Notes under the pieces: model-generated
What the model saw: the letters and a program-made list of their open reading frames with translations, nothing else
Databases searched by the model: none
Told to the model about the DNA's origin: nothing
Part shown: positions 43,842-53,100 of the stretch, piece after piece
Layout: each line of letters opens with the position of its first letter
Numbering within the stretch: position 1 is the stretch's first letter
Made by a program: the position numbers and the translations under genes
Assembly: GCA_030530525.1 (NCBI GenBank)
Contig: JAUMUT010000004.1
Coordinates: forward strand, 40,794-104,793
DNA: 64,000 nt
DNA from: Capnocytophaga sp.
GTDB lineage: Bacteria > Bacteroidota > Bacteroidia > Flavobacteriales > Flavobacteriaceae
Direction of reading: 5' to 3'

Positions 43842-44683
43842 ACTATTCAGAAATAAAAAAAATATTCCATCAGCAACTAAAAGAGAAATATATTGAAAAT
43901 GAGATAGATAGCTTGTTTTTTATAGCCTTAGAAAATGTAGCTAATATTTCGCGAATAGAATATTTTTTACAAAAAGAAAATATAATATACTTAAAATATT
44001 TAGAAAAATTAGAATTTATTTTACAAGAATTAAAAAAAAATAAACCTATTCAATATATTATAAATAATGCTTATTTTTACGGATTAAATTTTTATGTAGA
44101 TGAAAATGTCTTGATTCCAAGGCAGGAAACAAATGAACTTGTGGATTGGGTATTGAATAGTGTAGATGCATCGCAACCTCTGAAAATACTAGATATCGGA
44201 ACAGGAAGTGGTTGTATTGCGATTGCCTTGAAGAAAAATCTTCCTTTTGCCGAAGTTTCTGCAATAGATATTTCTGAAAAAGCAATAGAGGTAGCTCAAA
44301 AAAATGCTCAAAAAAACCAAGTAAGAGTTAATTTTTTGCAAAAAAATATTTTACAAACAGAACATTTATTACAAAAATGGAATATTATCATCTCGAATCC
44401 TCCATATGTACAAGAAAAGGAAAAAGCTGAAATTCAACCAAATGTGTTAGATAATGAACCACATTTAGCTCTTTTCGTACCAGATGATAATCCATTGTTA
44501 TTTTATGAAAAAATAACAGAATTAGCAAAGAAAAACCTTACCGAAAATGGGATTTTATTTTTTGAAATAAATCAATATCTTTCCAAAGAAACAAAAAAAA
44601 TGATAGAAAATAAGGGCTTTTCGCAAGTAATTTTAAAAAAAGATTTACAACAAAACGATAGAATGATATTAGCAAAATTATAA
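43838..44683 (+). CDS. prmC: Peptide chain release factor N5-glutamine methyltransferase
   Basis: Methylates the GGQ glutamine of release factors. N-terminal helical domain (about 1-85), then a SAM-dependent fold with ILDIGTGSGCIAIALKK and the glutamine-binding SNPPYV motif; the preceding YFYGLNFYVDENVLIPRQET is also typical. Length 281 aa. It overlaps tamB by four bases (ATGA), so it is translationally coupled to it. Confidence 0.94.
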   Translation: MNYSEIKKIFHQQLKEKYIENEIDSLFFIALENVANISRIEYFLQKENIIYLKYLEKLEFILQELKKNKPIQYIINNAYFYGLNFYVDENVLIPRQETNELVDWVLNSVDASQPLKILDIGTGSGCIAIALKKNLPFAEVSAIDISEKAIEVAQKNAQKNQVRVNFLQKNILQTEHLLQKWNIIISNPPYVQEKEKAEIQPNVLDNEPHLALFVPDDNPLLFYEKITELAKKNLTENGILFFEINQYLSKETKKMIENKGFSQVILKKDLQQNDRMILAKL

Positions 44684-44700
44684 TTTAACATAAAATACAA

Positions 44701-45777
44701 ATGAATTCAAAAATAATTGCCAACGGAATATTACGAGCAATAGTTATTATTGTAAGTATTGTATTGTCTATTTTTATTATTTATCAATTACAAACGGTTA
44801 TTACTTATATAGCTTTGGCTATGATTTTGGCATTGATAGGCCATCCAATGATATCATTTTTTAAGAAAAAATTAAAATTTAGAAATACATTAGCAGTATT
44901 AAGTACAATTTCCATAATGCTTTTTGTACTTATCGGAATAATAAGTCTTTTTATTCCTTTATTACGTTCGCAAGGAGAAAATTTAGCTTCTATAAATTTT
45001 CAAGAAGTGAATACAAAAATCCATTATTTTTTGGAAAACATATTGAATTCCATTGGTTTAGATGGTGCAGATGCCAATACTTTTCAGTTATCTAATATTA
45101 TAAATGTACAAGATGTTTCCAATGTTTTGAATGGATTAATGGGCTTTATGGGAACACTTGGAATGGGATTGTTTTCTGTGGTTTTTATAGCATTTTTCTT
45201 TATGAAAGATGGTACAAAAATTAGTGATTCTTTAATAAATTTAATAAATGTCAAACATATAGAAGCGGTACGTTCTGCATTAGAAATGATAAAGTCTTTA
45301 CTTTCTCGTTATTTTGTTGGTTTGTTATTACAAATAACAATTATTTTTATAATGCTTTCTATAACATTGTTAATTTTTGGAGTTAAAGATGCCATTGTAA
45401 TAGCTTTTTTGTGTGCTTTACTCAATTTAATTCCATATTTAGGACCTCTTATTGGTGGAGTTTTGATTTGTATTTTAACAATTTCTAACTTTATAGATGC
45501 AGATTTGACAATGGTAATTTTACCCAAAACAATATATGTACTTATCGGATTTTTGATTACTCAATTTGTAGATAACGTATTTAGCCAGCCAATAATATTT
45601 TCTAACTCAGTGAAATCCAATCCATTAGAGATATTTTTGGTGATATTAATTATCGGAACTTTATTCGGAATAATAGGAATGGTAATTGCAGTGCCTTTAT
45701 ATACAGTTCTTAAAGTTATATTAAAAGCATTTTTCCCAAATAATAAAATTGTTAAATTTTTAACTCCTAATATCTAA
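44701..45777 (+). CDS. AI-2E family transporter (PerM-like)
   Basis: Inner-membrane protein with about eight hydrophobic helices over 358 residues. The family pattern is visible: two early helices, a periplasmic amphipathic stretch (about 95-140), FMKDG, then LLNLIPYLGPLIGG and a C-terminal FGIIGMVIAVPLYTVLKV motif. Members export various small molecules or act as sodium/proton exchangers; the name does not prove autoinducer transport. It follows prmC by 17 bases, and its stop overlaps the next start as TAATG. Confidence 0.9.
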   Translation: MNSKIIANGILRAIVIIVSIVLSIFIIYQLQTVITYIALAMILALIGHPMISFFKKKLKFRNTLAVLSTISIMLFVLIGIISLFIPLLRSQGENLASINFQEVNTKIHYFLENILNSIGLDGADANTFQLSNIINVQDVSNVLNGLMGFMGTLGMGLFSVVFIAFFFMKDGTKISDSLINLINVKHIEAVRSALEMIKSLLSRYFVGLLLQITIIFIMLSITLLIFGVKDAIVIAFLCALLNLIPYLGPLIGGVLICILTISNFIDADLTMVILPKTIYVLIGFLITQFVDNVFSQPIIFSNSVKSNPLEIFLVILIIGTLFGIIGMVIAVPLYTVLKVILKAFFPNNKIVKFLTPNI

Positions 45778-46967
45778 TGATAAATCAAAATTTATTATCC
45801 AACGAGGTTCAAAAATTTATAGCGGAAAATCAAAATGCAGATATTACTAAAATTATTTTAAAAAAATCTCCATTTCCTGAAATAACGTCATCGGAATTAG
45901 CAACACAAATAGAAGGTAAGTATAAGAGTAAGAATAAGTTACCAACTTGGCACACAACAGAAAAAATATTATTTCCTGCAAAACTTTCATTGGAACAAGC
46001 CTCTTCTGAGCAAACAGCAGAATATAAATCATCATTGGTAGAAGGAGTTTTGTTAGATGCTACGGGAGGTTTTGGGGTAGATGATTTTTATTTTGCAAAA
46101 AAATGTAATAGTGTGATTCATTGTGAGTTACAAACAGAATTATCAGAAATAGTAAAGCATAATGCAAAAATATTTAACATAAAAAATATTATTTGTGAAA
46201 ATAAAAATTCCTTAGATTTTTTACAAGAAAATACTACTTTTTTTGATGTTATATATATTGACCCAGCAAGAAGAAATCAAAATAAAGAGAAAATTTTTCT
46301 ATTAAAAGATTGTGAGCCAGATGTTTGTTCGTGTCTTCCACTTTTTTGGAAACACACAAATACTATATTGTTAAAAGCGTCTCCAATGTTGGATATTTCT
46401 ACTGCAATTAAAGAATTATCTTTCGTAAAAGAAGTACATATTGTAGCGATTTCTAATGAAGTAAAAGAAATTTTATTTTTGTTAAAAAACGATAAAATAG
46501 AGAATAATATTTTAATTAAAAACGTAAATATACACCATTCAAAAATAGATATATTTTCTTATTATCTACCTGAAAATGAGAAAAATATAGAAAAGTATGA
46601 TTTAAATTTACCCTATTTGTACGAGCCTAACGTTACAATAATGAAATCAGGAGGTTTTTCTATTTTGCAAAAAAAATACAATATAGTTAAATTAGCAAAA
46701 AATTCACATTTATTCACTAGTTCTGAACTTATTTCTGATTTTCCAGGGAGAATTTTTGTAATTCAAAAGATATTTAATTTTAACAAAAAAATCCAAAAGG
46801 AAATGAAAGATATGAAAGCAAATATTTCGGTTAGGAATTTTCCGATGTCAGTAGAAAAAATTCGCACTCAGCTAAAAATAAAAGACGGGGGAGATTTGTT
46901 TTTATTTTTTACAACAAATGCTAAAAATGAAAAAATAGTAATTTTTTGTGAGAAATATTATTCTTAA
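45777..46967 (+). CDS. THUMP-like domain class I SAM-dependent methyltransferase
   Basis: Predicted RNA or protein methyltransferase, target unknown. Layout: an N-terminal helical part, a Rossmann methyltransferase core with LLDATGGFGVDDFYFAKK and FDVIYIDPARR (the DPAR motif typical of this group), then a ferredoxin-like segment and a C-terminal THUMP-like region (about 325-396, including ISVRNFPMSVEKIRTQLKIKDGGD). Length 396 aa. The ATG overlaps the upstream stop (TAATG), implying coupling. Present in many Bacteroidota as an uncharacterised gene. Confidence 0.85.
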   Translation: MINQNLLSNEVQKFIAENQNADITKIILKKSPFPEITSSELATQIEGKYKSKNKLPTWHTTEKILFPAKLSLEQASSEQTAEYKSSLVEGVLLDATGGFGVDDFYFAKKCNSVIHCELQTELSEIVKHNAKIFNIKNIICENKNSLDFLQENTTFFDVIYIDPARRNQNKEKIFLLKDCEPDVCSCLPLFWKHTNTILLKASPMLDISTAIKELSFVKEVHIVAISNEVKEILFLLKNDKIENNILIKNVNIHHSKIDIFSYYLPENEKNIEKYDLNLPYLYEPNVTIMKSGGFSILQKKYNIVKLAKNSHLFTSSELISDFPGRIFVIQKIFNFNKKIQKEMKDMKANISVRNFPMSVEKIRTQLKIKDGGDLFLFFTTNAKNEKIVIFCEKYYS

Positions 46968-46984
46968 AAAAAATATAAACTATG

Positions 46985-47716
46985 TTAATATAATAGTTTT
47001 ATTTCTTTTAAACGATATTCTTTTATGATATTATCTTCCAGCTCTATTTGTAGCTCTCCTTTTTGAGAAACGCCTCGTATATAACCTATAATTCTCTGAT
47101 TATTAGGAAGCTCAAACGTGGAAGGTTTATTGATCCTAAAAAGATGAGAATGATATTCTTCAAAAATAGAAGCATATTTATTAGGTGATAAATTATTGAA
47201 AGATTTGGTTATTTCATTGATTATCAAGGTTAAAACTTCGTCAAGATCAAAAAAATTACCTGTTATTTTTTGTAAAGAAGAAACATTTGGTAAATTGTTA
47301 AAAAATATTTGATTTACATTTAGCCCAATACCGATAATACTCGTAGTAATGTATTCTTTTTGGAGAGTATTTTCTATAAGGATACCACAAATTTTCTTTT
47401 TTCCTGACAAAATGTCATTTGCCCATTTTACGGATAAATCAGGAATCTGTAATTTTTTTAAAGCCCTAAAAATAGATAGAGAAACACACATATTAAGGAT
47501 AAAATGATCCTCTGAATGAAAATTTTCAAATTGTTTTAAAACACTGAAAGTCAGGTTTTTATAAGGTTCAGAAATCCATTTGGCATCTTGCTGTCCTCTG
47601 CCCGCAAATTGGCTAAGAGCCCAAACGATGGTATTATCTTCCAAAGTTTTTGTTTTTAAAATTTCTTTTAAATAGGTATTGGTAGAATCTATGGCATTGA
47701 GTTTGATGATATTCAT
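46985..47716 (-). CDS. birA: Biotin--[acetyl-CoA carboxylase] ligase
   Basis: Attaches biotin to the carrier subunit of acetyl-CoA carboxylase, linking to accA in this window. Motifs: DSTNTYLKE, SQFAGRGQQDAKWISEPYKNLTFSVL (the GRGRxxRxW biotin/ATP loop, here GRGQQDAKW), SVKWANDILSGKKKICGILIE and IIGIGLNVNQ. At 243 aa it lacks the N-terminal helix-turn-helix of E. coli BirA, so it should not be a repressor. Divergent from rsfS. Confidence 0.95.
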   Translation of the reverse strand: MNIIKLNAIDSTNTYLKEILKTKTLEDNTIVWALSQFAGRGQQDAKWISEPYKNLTFSVLKQFENFHSEDHFILNMCVSLSIFRALKKLQIPDLSVKWANDILSGKKKICGILIENTLQKEYITTSIIGIGLNVNQIFFNNLPNVSSLQKITGNFFDLDEVLTLIINEITKSFNNLSPNKYASIFEEYHSHLFRINKPSTFELPNNQRIIGYIRGVSQKGELQIELEDNIIKEYRLKEIKLLY

Positions 47717-47854
47717 ACTTGATAATTTATATATATAAAATAAAAATATGTTTTTTTAGAGAAAAGAATATATTTTTTTAAGATAAAATTTAGAGAAATT
47801 CTATTTTTTCCCTAAAAAAGATAAAAATATTTTTCTTTTTCCAATAAAATTTTA

Positions 47855-47862
47855 TACCTTTG
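47855..47862 (+). promoter_or_regulatory. -7 box (TACCTTTG) for rsfS-ftsH
   Basis: Consensus box 29 bases before the ATG at 47892. It overlaps the GTG at 47862, which therefore cannot be the rsfS start. Confidence 0.6.
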
Positions 47863-47891
47863 TGGCTCGTGCAAAAATAACAAAAAAATTG

Positions 47892-48251
47892 ATGATAAAC
47901 GAAAAAAATAATCCAGATTTGCTAATAGCAGAAATTTTGGAAGGAATCCAAAAAGTTAAAGGTCAGGATATCACCATTTTAGACCTTAGAGGAATAGAAA
48001 ATGCAGTATGTAGTCATTTTGTAATTTGTTCAGGAAATTCAAACACCCAAGTAGTTGCTATTTCAGGAGCTATCCAGCGACAAACACCGCAAAAACCTTG
48101 GCATATAGAAGGAGAACAAAATGCAGAATGGGTACTTTTGGACTATGTAGATGTAGTGGTGCATATTTTCCAAAAACATATAAGAGAATATTATGATATA
48201 GAGGGCTTGTGGGGAGATGCCCGAATAACTCAAATACAAACAGATTATTAA
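47892..48251 (+). CDS. rsfS: Ribosomal silencing factor RsfS
   Basis: Binds ribosomal protein uL14 and blocks subunit joining when nutrients are scarce. The DUF143/RsfS core is clear: ITILDLRGIENAVCSHFVIC, WHIEGEQNAEWVLLDYVDVVVHIF and YYDIEGLWGDA. The longest frame opens with a GTG inside the promoter -7 box; the ATG at 47892 gives a normal 119-residue protein. It is two bases upstream of ftsH, a conserved pair in Flavobacteria. Confidence 0.95.
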   Translation: MINEKNNPDLLIAEILEGIQKVKGQDITILDLRGIENAVCSHFVICSGNSNTQVVAISGAIQRQTPQKPWHIEGEQNAEWVLLDYVDVVVHIFQKHIREYYDIEGLWGDARITQIQTDY

Positions 48252-48253
48252 TT

Positions 48254-50179
48254 ATGAATGAGAATAAACCTTCAAGATTTTCAGCTTTTTGGCTCTATGC
48301 AGGGCTGGCATTAATATTATTTTTTGTCCTTAATCCGTTATCTAGCGCAGGACTTTGGAAACAGCCTAAGGAAATATCCCAAATGGAATTGGAAAAGTAT
48401 CTTCAAGATGGAGATATAGCCAAAATAGTAGTGGTTAATAAGCACCAAGCAAGAATATATCTAACTTCTGAGGCTATTAACAAAGAAGATCATAAAGATG
48501 TAAAGCCTGATAGTCAGTTATTTAAAGCAGGTGCTAAGACAGAAATTCCTCAGTATAAGGTAGAAGTAGGAGTATTGGAGAATTTTGAAAACAGATTTAA
48601 CAAAATTGTAACTGATAATAATTTATCAAATTCTACACAATTACTTTATGATACAGAACAAAATTTCTTAGGAGATATTCTTATTACGGTAATTTTACCT
48701 GTGTTACTCTTTGTTGGGTTGTGGGCATTTTTGATGCGTAGAGCAGGCGGAGGTATTGGTGGCGGACAGATTTTTAGTATAGGAAAATCTCGCGCTAAAC
48801 TCTTTGATGCCAATAAAGACAAACGAATTACTTTCCAAGATGTAGCAGGCCTGGAAGGAGCAAAAGAAGAAGTGCAAGAAATTGTAGAATTTTTAAAAAA
48901 TCCTGAAAAATATACTTCTTTGGGAGGGAAAATTCCGAAAGGAGCTCTTTTGGTAGGACCTCCAGGTACAGGAAAAACGCTTCTTGCCAAAGCGGTTGCT
49001 GATGAAGCAAAAGTTCCGTTTTTCTCTCTTTCTGGTTCAGATTTTGTGGAAATGTTTGTTGGAGTAGGAGCTTCACGAGTACGAGATTTATTCCGACAGG
49101 CTAAAGAAAAATCTCCTTCTATTATTTTTATAGATGAAATTGATGCCATAGGTAGAGCTCGTGGTAAAAATAATTTAACAAATGCCAATGATGAAAGAGA
49201 AAATACTCTAAATCAGTTGCTTACAGAGATGGACGGCTTTGGATCTACTTCCAATGTTATTGTATTGGCTGCTACCAACCGCGTGGATGTTTTGGATAAA
49301 GCACTTTTGCGCGCAGGGCGTTTTGATAGACAAATTTATGTAGATTTACCAGACCTTAATGAGCGAAAAGAAATTTTTAAAGTGCATTTAAAGCCTATTA
49401 AAGTTACAGAAAATTTGGATATTGACTTTTTGGCAAAACAAACCCCAGGATTTTCAGGTGCTGATATTGCTAATGTTTGTAATGAAGCCGCTTTAATAGC
49501 TGCTCGCAAAGGAAAAACTTCTGTGGATAAGCAAGATTTCTTAGATGCTGTGGATAGAATTATCGGGGGATTAGAGAAGAAAAATAAAATAATTACCCAA
49601 GAGGAGAAAAAAGCGATAGCTTATCACGAAGCAGGGCACGCTACCGTGAGTTGGCTTTTGCAACACGCAGCACCATTGGTAAAGGTAACTATTGTGCCAC
49701 GCGGTCGTTCTTTGGGAGCAGCTTGGTATTTGCCAGAGGAAAGACAAATCGTTCGTACAGAACAAATAGAAGATGAAATGTGTGCTGCTTTGGGAGGACG
49801 AGCTGCGGAACAAATTACTTTCGGGAAAATATCCACAGGCGCACTTAGCGACCTTGAAAAAGTAACCAAACAAGCACGTGCTATGGTTACTATTTATGGT
49901 TTGAATGAAAAAATAGGAAATCTTACCTATTATGATGCCACAGGCGAAGAATACGGATTTACCAAACCTTATAGCGAGCGTACTGCCCAAATTATTGATG
50001 AAGAGATAAATAAAATAATTGAAGAACAATACCAAAGAGCAATTCATATTTTAACAGAAAATAAAGAAAAGCTTAATACTTTAGCCGAATTATTATTAGA
50101 GCGAGAAGTTATTTTTAAAGAGGATTTGGAAAATATTTTTGGAAAACGACCTCACGAAATCTCTCTTTCAAAAGAATAA
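48254..50179 (+). CDS. ftsH: ATP-dependent zinc metalloprotease FtsH
   Basis: Membrane-bound AAA+ protease for quality control of membrane and regulatory proteins. Two membrane helices (about 10-28 and 135-155) flank a periplasmic domain, followed by Walker [13 protein letters not shown], Walker [12 protein letters not shown], the second region of homology with RAGRFDRQ, and the zinc site HEAGHA with a downstream acidic ligand. The frame runs upstream to an ATG at 48209 inside rsfS, but the ATG at 48254 gives the usual start; 641 residues. Confidence 0.96.
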   Translation: MNENKPSRFSAFWLYAGLALILFFVLNPLSSAGLWKQPKEISQMELEKYLQDGDIAKIVVVNKHQARIYLTSEAINKEDHKDVKPDSQLFKAGAKTEIPQYKVEVGVLENFENRFNKIVTDNNLSNSTQLLYDTEQNFLGDILITVILPVLLFVGLWAFLMRRAGGGIGGGQIFSIGKSRAKLFDANKDKRITFQDVAGLEGAKEEVQEIVEFLKNPEKYTSLGGKIPKGALLVGPPGTGKTLLAKAVADEAKVPFFSLSGSDFVEMFVGVGASRVRDLFRQAKEKSPSIIFIDEIDAIGRARGKNNLTNANDERENTLNQLLTEMDGFGSTSNVIVLAATNRVDVLDKALLRAGRFDRQIYVDLPDLNERKEIFKVHLKPIKVTENLDIDFLAKQTPGFSGADIANVCNEAALIAARKGKTSVDKQDFLDAVDRIIGGLEKKNKIITQEEKKAIAYHEAGHATVSWLLQHAAPLVKVTIVPRGRSLGAAWYLPEERQIVRTEQIEDEMCAALGGRAAEQITFGKISTGALSDLEKVTKQARAMVTIYGLNEKIGNLTYYDATGEEYGFTKPYSERTAQIIDEEINKIIEEQYQRAIHILTENKEKLNTLAELLLEREVIFKEDLENIFGKRPHEISLSKE

Positions 50180-50185
50180 AAAATT

Positions 50186-50212
50186 AAACTCCCTTTTTGA
50201 GGGAGTTTTTTT
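50186..50212. terminator. Terminator shared by ftsH and the glycosylase gene
   Basis: AAACTCCC (50186-50193) with GGGAGTTT (50201-50208), 7-base loop, then a T run on the plus strand. It also abuts the stop of the convergent gene. Confidence 0.85.
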
Positions 50213-50636
50213 ATATCTTTTCCCAATCTTCTATTTCTCCGTCAATAAGTTGAAAAATAGGGTGGGGGCGAGGTGCTTGGTCTTTTACTTTTTCATAGAA
50301 TTTAGCATCTCTTTGTTTTATTTTTTTTAACAAATGTTCCCATTCATATGAAAGTTGTTTTGTGGTAACTTGCAAAATAGTTGGTAAAATAGGTTGTGTT
50401 ATTTTGGTTTTATCAAAATTATATCCTCTTGAAGTAGCTTCGGATAGGACTTCAGATAAATAATAATTGATAGCTAATAAAGGATTTGCAGTGTTTTTAA
50501 ATCGTAATAATTGTGGGTGATTGGTATAGCCTTTTGTGTTTCCCTCTAAAACTTTTTTTGCTAAAAGTGTTTCTCGCCATAAAGCAACTAAGCCTTTAAC
50601 ATCTAATAATTGAGGGTGTAATGACCAAATTCTCAT
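50211..50636 (-). CDS. Pyrimidine dimer DNA glycosylase/endonuclease V family protein
   Basis: Predicted DNA repair protein that would act on UV-induced pyrimidine dimers. The start MRIWSLHPQLLDVKGLVALW and the following NTKGYTNHPQLLRFK are hallmarks of the bacterial Pyr_excise family related to phage T4 endonuclease V. Length 141 aa is usual. It has no membrane or signal segment. Activity in bacterial members is inferred from the family. Confidence 0.82.
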   Translation of the reverse strand: MRIWSLHPQLLDVKGLVALWRETLLAKKVLEGNTKGYTNHPQLLRFKNTANPLLAINYYLSEVLSEATSRGYNFDKTKITQPILPTILQVTTKQLSYEWEHLLKKIKQRDAKFYEKVKDQAPRPHPIFQLIDGEIEDWEKI

Positions 50637-50684
50637 AGTTTATTTCTATTTAATACTTTTTTTGTAAATTATAAAGAAAATAAA

Positions 50685-50717
50685 AGACTCATTATAAAAC
50701 ACTTATAATGAGTCTTT
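50685..50717. terminator. Perfect 15-bp hairpin terminator after rng
   Basis: AAAGACTCATTATAA (50685-50699) and its complement (50703-50717) with a 3-base loop. On the minus strand it is followed by TATTTTC, so it is a moderately strong stop for rng. Confidence 0.75.
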
Positions 50718-50722
50718 ATTTG

Positions 50723-52267
50723 TTATAAAGGAGTTCCTTCACTGGTTTTAAATCGGTATTCTAAGTAAGTATAAGCGTCTCTTGGAAGAATTTGTATCCA
50801 TCGCTTATATTTTAAAAACCATTTAAAGCGTATAGAAAAGAAACCTTTTGTCAAATATGCCCCTATAAAAGGGTGTATGTTTAGAGTAATTCGCCCTTTA
50901 TAGGTAGTTTGATTTATAATTTGCTCTAATTCTGTTGTTATTCTGTCAATAAGTACAATGGGGGCATCTACTTCTCCATTTACTTTACTAGGGTCTTCTT
51001 CTTTGGTTTTAATGTGTAATTCTGGTCGTACGCGTTGTCGAGTAATTTGTATTAATCCAAACTTGCTTGGAGGTAAAATTTTATGTTTAGCTCTATCATC
51101 TTTCATTTCTTCACGGAGAAAATCAAATAGTTTTTGTCTATTCTCTCCATTGCTCATATCAATAAAATCTACCACAATAATTCCGCCCATATCGCGTAGG
51201 CGTAGTTGTCGGGCTATTTCAGCCGCTGCAATAAGATTCACCTCATATGCGGTTGTTTCTTGGTTGGTAGCCTTATTGGAGTGGTTGCCGCTATTGACAT
51301 CAATCACGTGTAGGGCTTCGGTGTGTTCTATTACTAAGTAAGCACCTTTTGTCATAGAAACGGTTCGCCCAAACCCTGTTTTTATTTGTCGTTCTATATG
51401 AAAACGCTCAAAAATAGGTATAGATGATTTGTATAACTTTACGATATTAACTTGCTCAGGGGCAATTTCATATAAATATTCTCTTATTTGTTCGTAAAGA
51501 GTTTCGTCATTAACGTGTATTCCCGTAAATGTATCGTTAAAAATATCCCTCAGGATAGCCCCAGCCCGATTTACCTCGCTTAACACTTTGGAGGGATAAT
51601 TAGCTTGGGGTATTTTTTTACACATCAAAATCCATTTATTCACAGAGCTTTGCAAATCTTTATCTAACTCTGCTACTTTTTTGCCTTGTGCAACGGTACG
51701 GATAATAACTCCGAAGCCTTTTGGCTTTATACTTTGTACAATTCGTTTTAGTCGTTCTTTTTCAGATTTATCTTCAATTTTTTGAGAAATAGAAATTCGT
51801 TCTGAAAAGGGTACGAGTACTAAGTACCTCCCTGCGATAGAAAGTTCTGAACTCAATCGAGGTCCTTTGGTAGAAATAGGTTCTTTAATTATCTGAACCA
51901 AAATGGGTTGCCCTGCTTTTAATACATCTCCAATTGCTCCGTTTTTGTTAATATCAGGTTCTTGTTTAAATTCTTTTAAAGAATAATCTTTCAGTTTTCC
52001 TGAGCTAACTTCTTTTACAAATTTTAACGAAGTGGCTAATTGCGGACCTAAATCGTGATAATGCAAAAAAGCATCTTTATCATATCCTACATTTACAAAG
52101 GCTGCATTTAGCCCTTGTACAGGTTTATGAATTTTGGCGAGCATAATATCGCCTACTGATAACCCATTGTTATCTTCCTCTTTATGAAGTTCTATAAGTC
52201 GTCCATCTCTTAACAAGGCAAAATCTACGTCAGAAGCACCAGAACGAATAATCAATTCTTTTGTCAT
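50723..52267 (-). CDS. rng: Ribonuclease G (Rne/Rng family)
   Basis: Endoribonuclease for rRNA processing and mRNA turnover. It has an N-terminal S1 RNA-binding domain (about 35-125), the RNase E/G catalytic region with DVNSGNHSNKA (metal-binding acids) and GGIIVVDFIDM, then KFGLIQITRQRVRP. At 514 aa it lacks the long scaffold tail of RNase E, matching RNase G. It lies downstream of the small basic protein and HU genes, with a terminator between them. Confidence 0.94.
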   Translation of the reverse strand: MTKELIIRSGASDVDFALLRDGRLIELHKEEDNNGLSVGDIMLAKIHKPVQGLNAAFVNVGYDKDAFLHYHDLGPQLATSLKFVKEVSSGKLKDYSLKEFKQEPDINKNGAIGDVLKAGQPILVQIIKEPISTKGPRLSSELSIAGRYLVLVPFSERISISQKIEDKSEKERLKRIVQSIKPKGFGVIIRTVAQGKKVAELDKDLQSSVNKWILMCKKIPQANYPSKVLSEVNRAGAILRDIFNDTFTGIHVNDETLYEQIREYLYEIAPEQVNIVKLYKSSIPIFERFHIERQIKTGFGRTVSMTKGAYLVIEHTEALHVIDVNSGNHSNKATNQETTAYEVNLIAAAEIARQLRLRDMGGIIVVDFIDMSNGENRQKLFDFLREEMKDDRAKHKILPPSKFGLIQITRQRVRPELHIKTKEEDPSKVNGEVDAPIVLIDRITTELEQIINQTTYKGRITLNIHPFIGAYLTKGFFSIRFKWFLKYKRWIQILPRDAYTYLEYRFKTSEGTPL

Positions 52268-52313
52268 TCTGCTTTGATTTTATGTTTTTTTTACAATCTT
52301 TATTTTAATTTCA

Positions 52314-52321
52314 CAAAAATA
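52314..52321 (-). promoter_or_regulatory. -7 box (TATTTTTG, minus strand) for rng
   Basis: Plus-strand CAAAAATA, 46 bases before the rng ATG and just after the terminator of the preceding gene, so rng seems separately transcribed. Confidence 0.45.
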
Positions 52322-52344
52322 AAGGGAAAATAATGAACTTATTA

Positions 52345-52377
52345 GAAAATGAAAAAGTAGTTAAAAAACTACTTTTT
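52345..52377 (-). terminator. Terminator overlapping the 3' end of the small basic protein gene
   Basis: AAAAAGTAGTT (52352-52362) pairs with AACTACTTTTT (52367-52377), loop of four. On the minus strand the last lysine codons and the stop codon form the first arm, and the second arm ends in TTTTTC. Confidence 0.7.
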
Positions 52378-52461
52378 CTTTTTGTGTCGGTTAGCTCTTG
52401 CTCTCTTTTTTCTTTTGTGCGTAGCTACCTTATGTCTTTTTCTTTTTTTTCCGCTTGGCAT
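52369..52461 (-). CDS. 30-residue extremely basic protein, probably ribosome-associated
   Basis: A gene of 31 codons. It starts MPSGKKRKRHKVATHKRKKR and ends NRHKKKK; about 20 of its 30 residues are Lys, Arg or His, with no acidic residue at all. Such composition fits a tiny ribosomal protein or RNA-binding peptide. I recall near-identical peptides being widespread in Bacteroidota next to HU, which argues for a real gene. It lies 29 bases after the HU gene on the same strand and is likely cotranscribed with it. The classical bTHX family has a different sequence (MGKGD-type), so I do not name it. Confidence 0.75.
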   Translation of the reverse strand: MPSGKKRKRHKVATHKRKKRARANRHKKKK

Positions 52462-52490
52462 ATAGCTTGCTTTAAAATGTTAATACTCCG

Positions 52491-52784
52491 TTATTTTTTT
52501 ACTTTTACATTGTCTTTAACTCCTTGAACAAATACTTTTGCAGGCTTGAAAGAAGGAATGTTGTGAGCTGGAATAGTAATAGTCGTATTTTTAGAAATGT
52601 TACGACCTGTTTTTTCCGCACGTGTTTTAATAATAAAGCTACCAAACCCACGAAGATACACATTATCTCCTTTTTCTAAGGAAAGCTTTATTTCATCCAT
52701 AAAGTTCTCAACAATAGTCTGCACGTCTCCCTTATCAACCCCCAATTTATCAGAGATTTTAGTTACGATTTCTGCTTTTGTCAT
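52491..52784 (-). CDS. HU family DNA-binding protein
   Basis: Nucleoid protein that bends and compacts DNA. MTKAEIVTKISDKLG and the helix pair are followed by GFGSFIIKTRAEKTGRN and a beta arm with IPAHNIPSFKPAKVF. Length 97 aa fits a plain HU; IHF specificity cannot be excluded. It has an excellent promoter and is probably followed in the same transcript by the 30-residue basic protein. Confidence 0.94.
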   Translation of the reverse strand: MTKAEIVTKISDKLGVDKGDVQTIVENFMDEIKLSLEKGDNVYLRGFGSFIIKTRAEKTGRNISKNTTITIPAHNIPSFKPAKVFVQGVKDNVKVKK

Positions 52785-52819
52785 ATTTCTTAGTATTTAA
52801 TTACAATCTTTTGAGGGTG

Positions 52820-52849
52820 CAAATATACAAAAAATTTAATTAATAGCAA
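52820..52849 (-). promoter_or_regulatory. Promoter of the HU gene: TTG-N19-TATATTTG (minus strand)
   Basis: Plus-strand CAA at 52847-52849, 19-base spacer and CAAATATA at 52820-52827; full consensus, 35 bases before the HU ATG. Confidence 0.68.
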
Positions 52850-53046
52850 CCTAAAACATTAAAATTTAATAAAATAGCTATTTTTTTATACTTTTTATTA
52901 ATGAAGAGATTCAGGGAGTATTTGGTTAAATTATTTTTTTGTTTAATAAAGAGATTTATTTGTAAATTATTGTTTTTCAGTATTTTGCATATAAAATAGA
53001 AAACAAAATAATAGAAATATAAAAATAAATTCTATTTATTATTGTA

Positions 53047-53079
53047 AAAACTCCAAATAAAATTATTATTTGGAGTTTT
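53047..53079 (-). terminator. Terminator after lpdA
   Basis: A 14-bp perfect stem, AAAACTCCAAATAA (53047-53060) with its complement (53066-53079), 5-base loop. T run on the minus strand is short but present. Confidence 0.78.
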
Positions 53080-53100
53080 ATTTCTTATGAAAAAAAGTTT

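Larger units (their letters stand above)
52785..53100. other. Intergenic region between HU and lpdA
   Basis: About 316 AT-rich bases. It holds the HU promoter (52820-52849) and the lpdA terminator (53047-53079). A 32-codon plus-strand frame at 52901-52999 looks like chance. Confidence 0.5.

Noticed and set aside
44701..45777. Quorum-sensing AI-2 exporter
   Set aside because: The AI-2E family name is inherited from one member; there is no luxS or related gene in the window, so the substrate is left open.
48646..49188. 180-codon open frame antisense to ftsH
   Set aside because: Lies wholly within the conserved AAA domain of ftsH and reads as a mirror of Gly/Pro-rich motifs; no independent signal.
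52901..52999. 32-codon plus-strand ORF between HU and lpdA
   Set aside because: Hydrophobic and lysine-rich as expected for random AT-rich DNA, no promoter box before it and no recognisable pattern.
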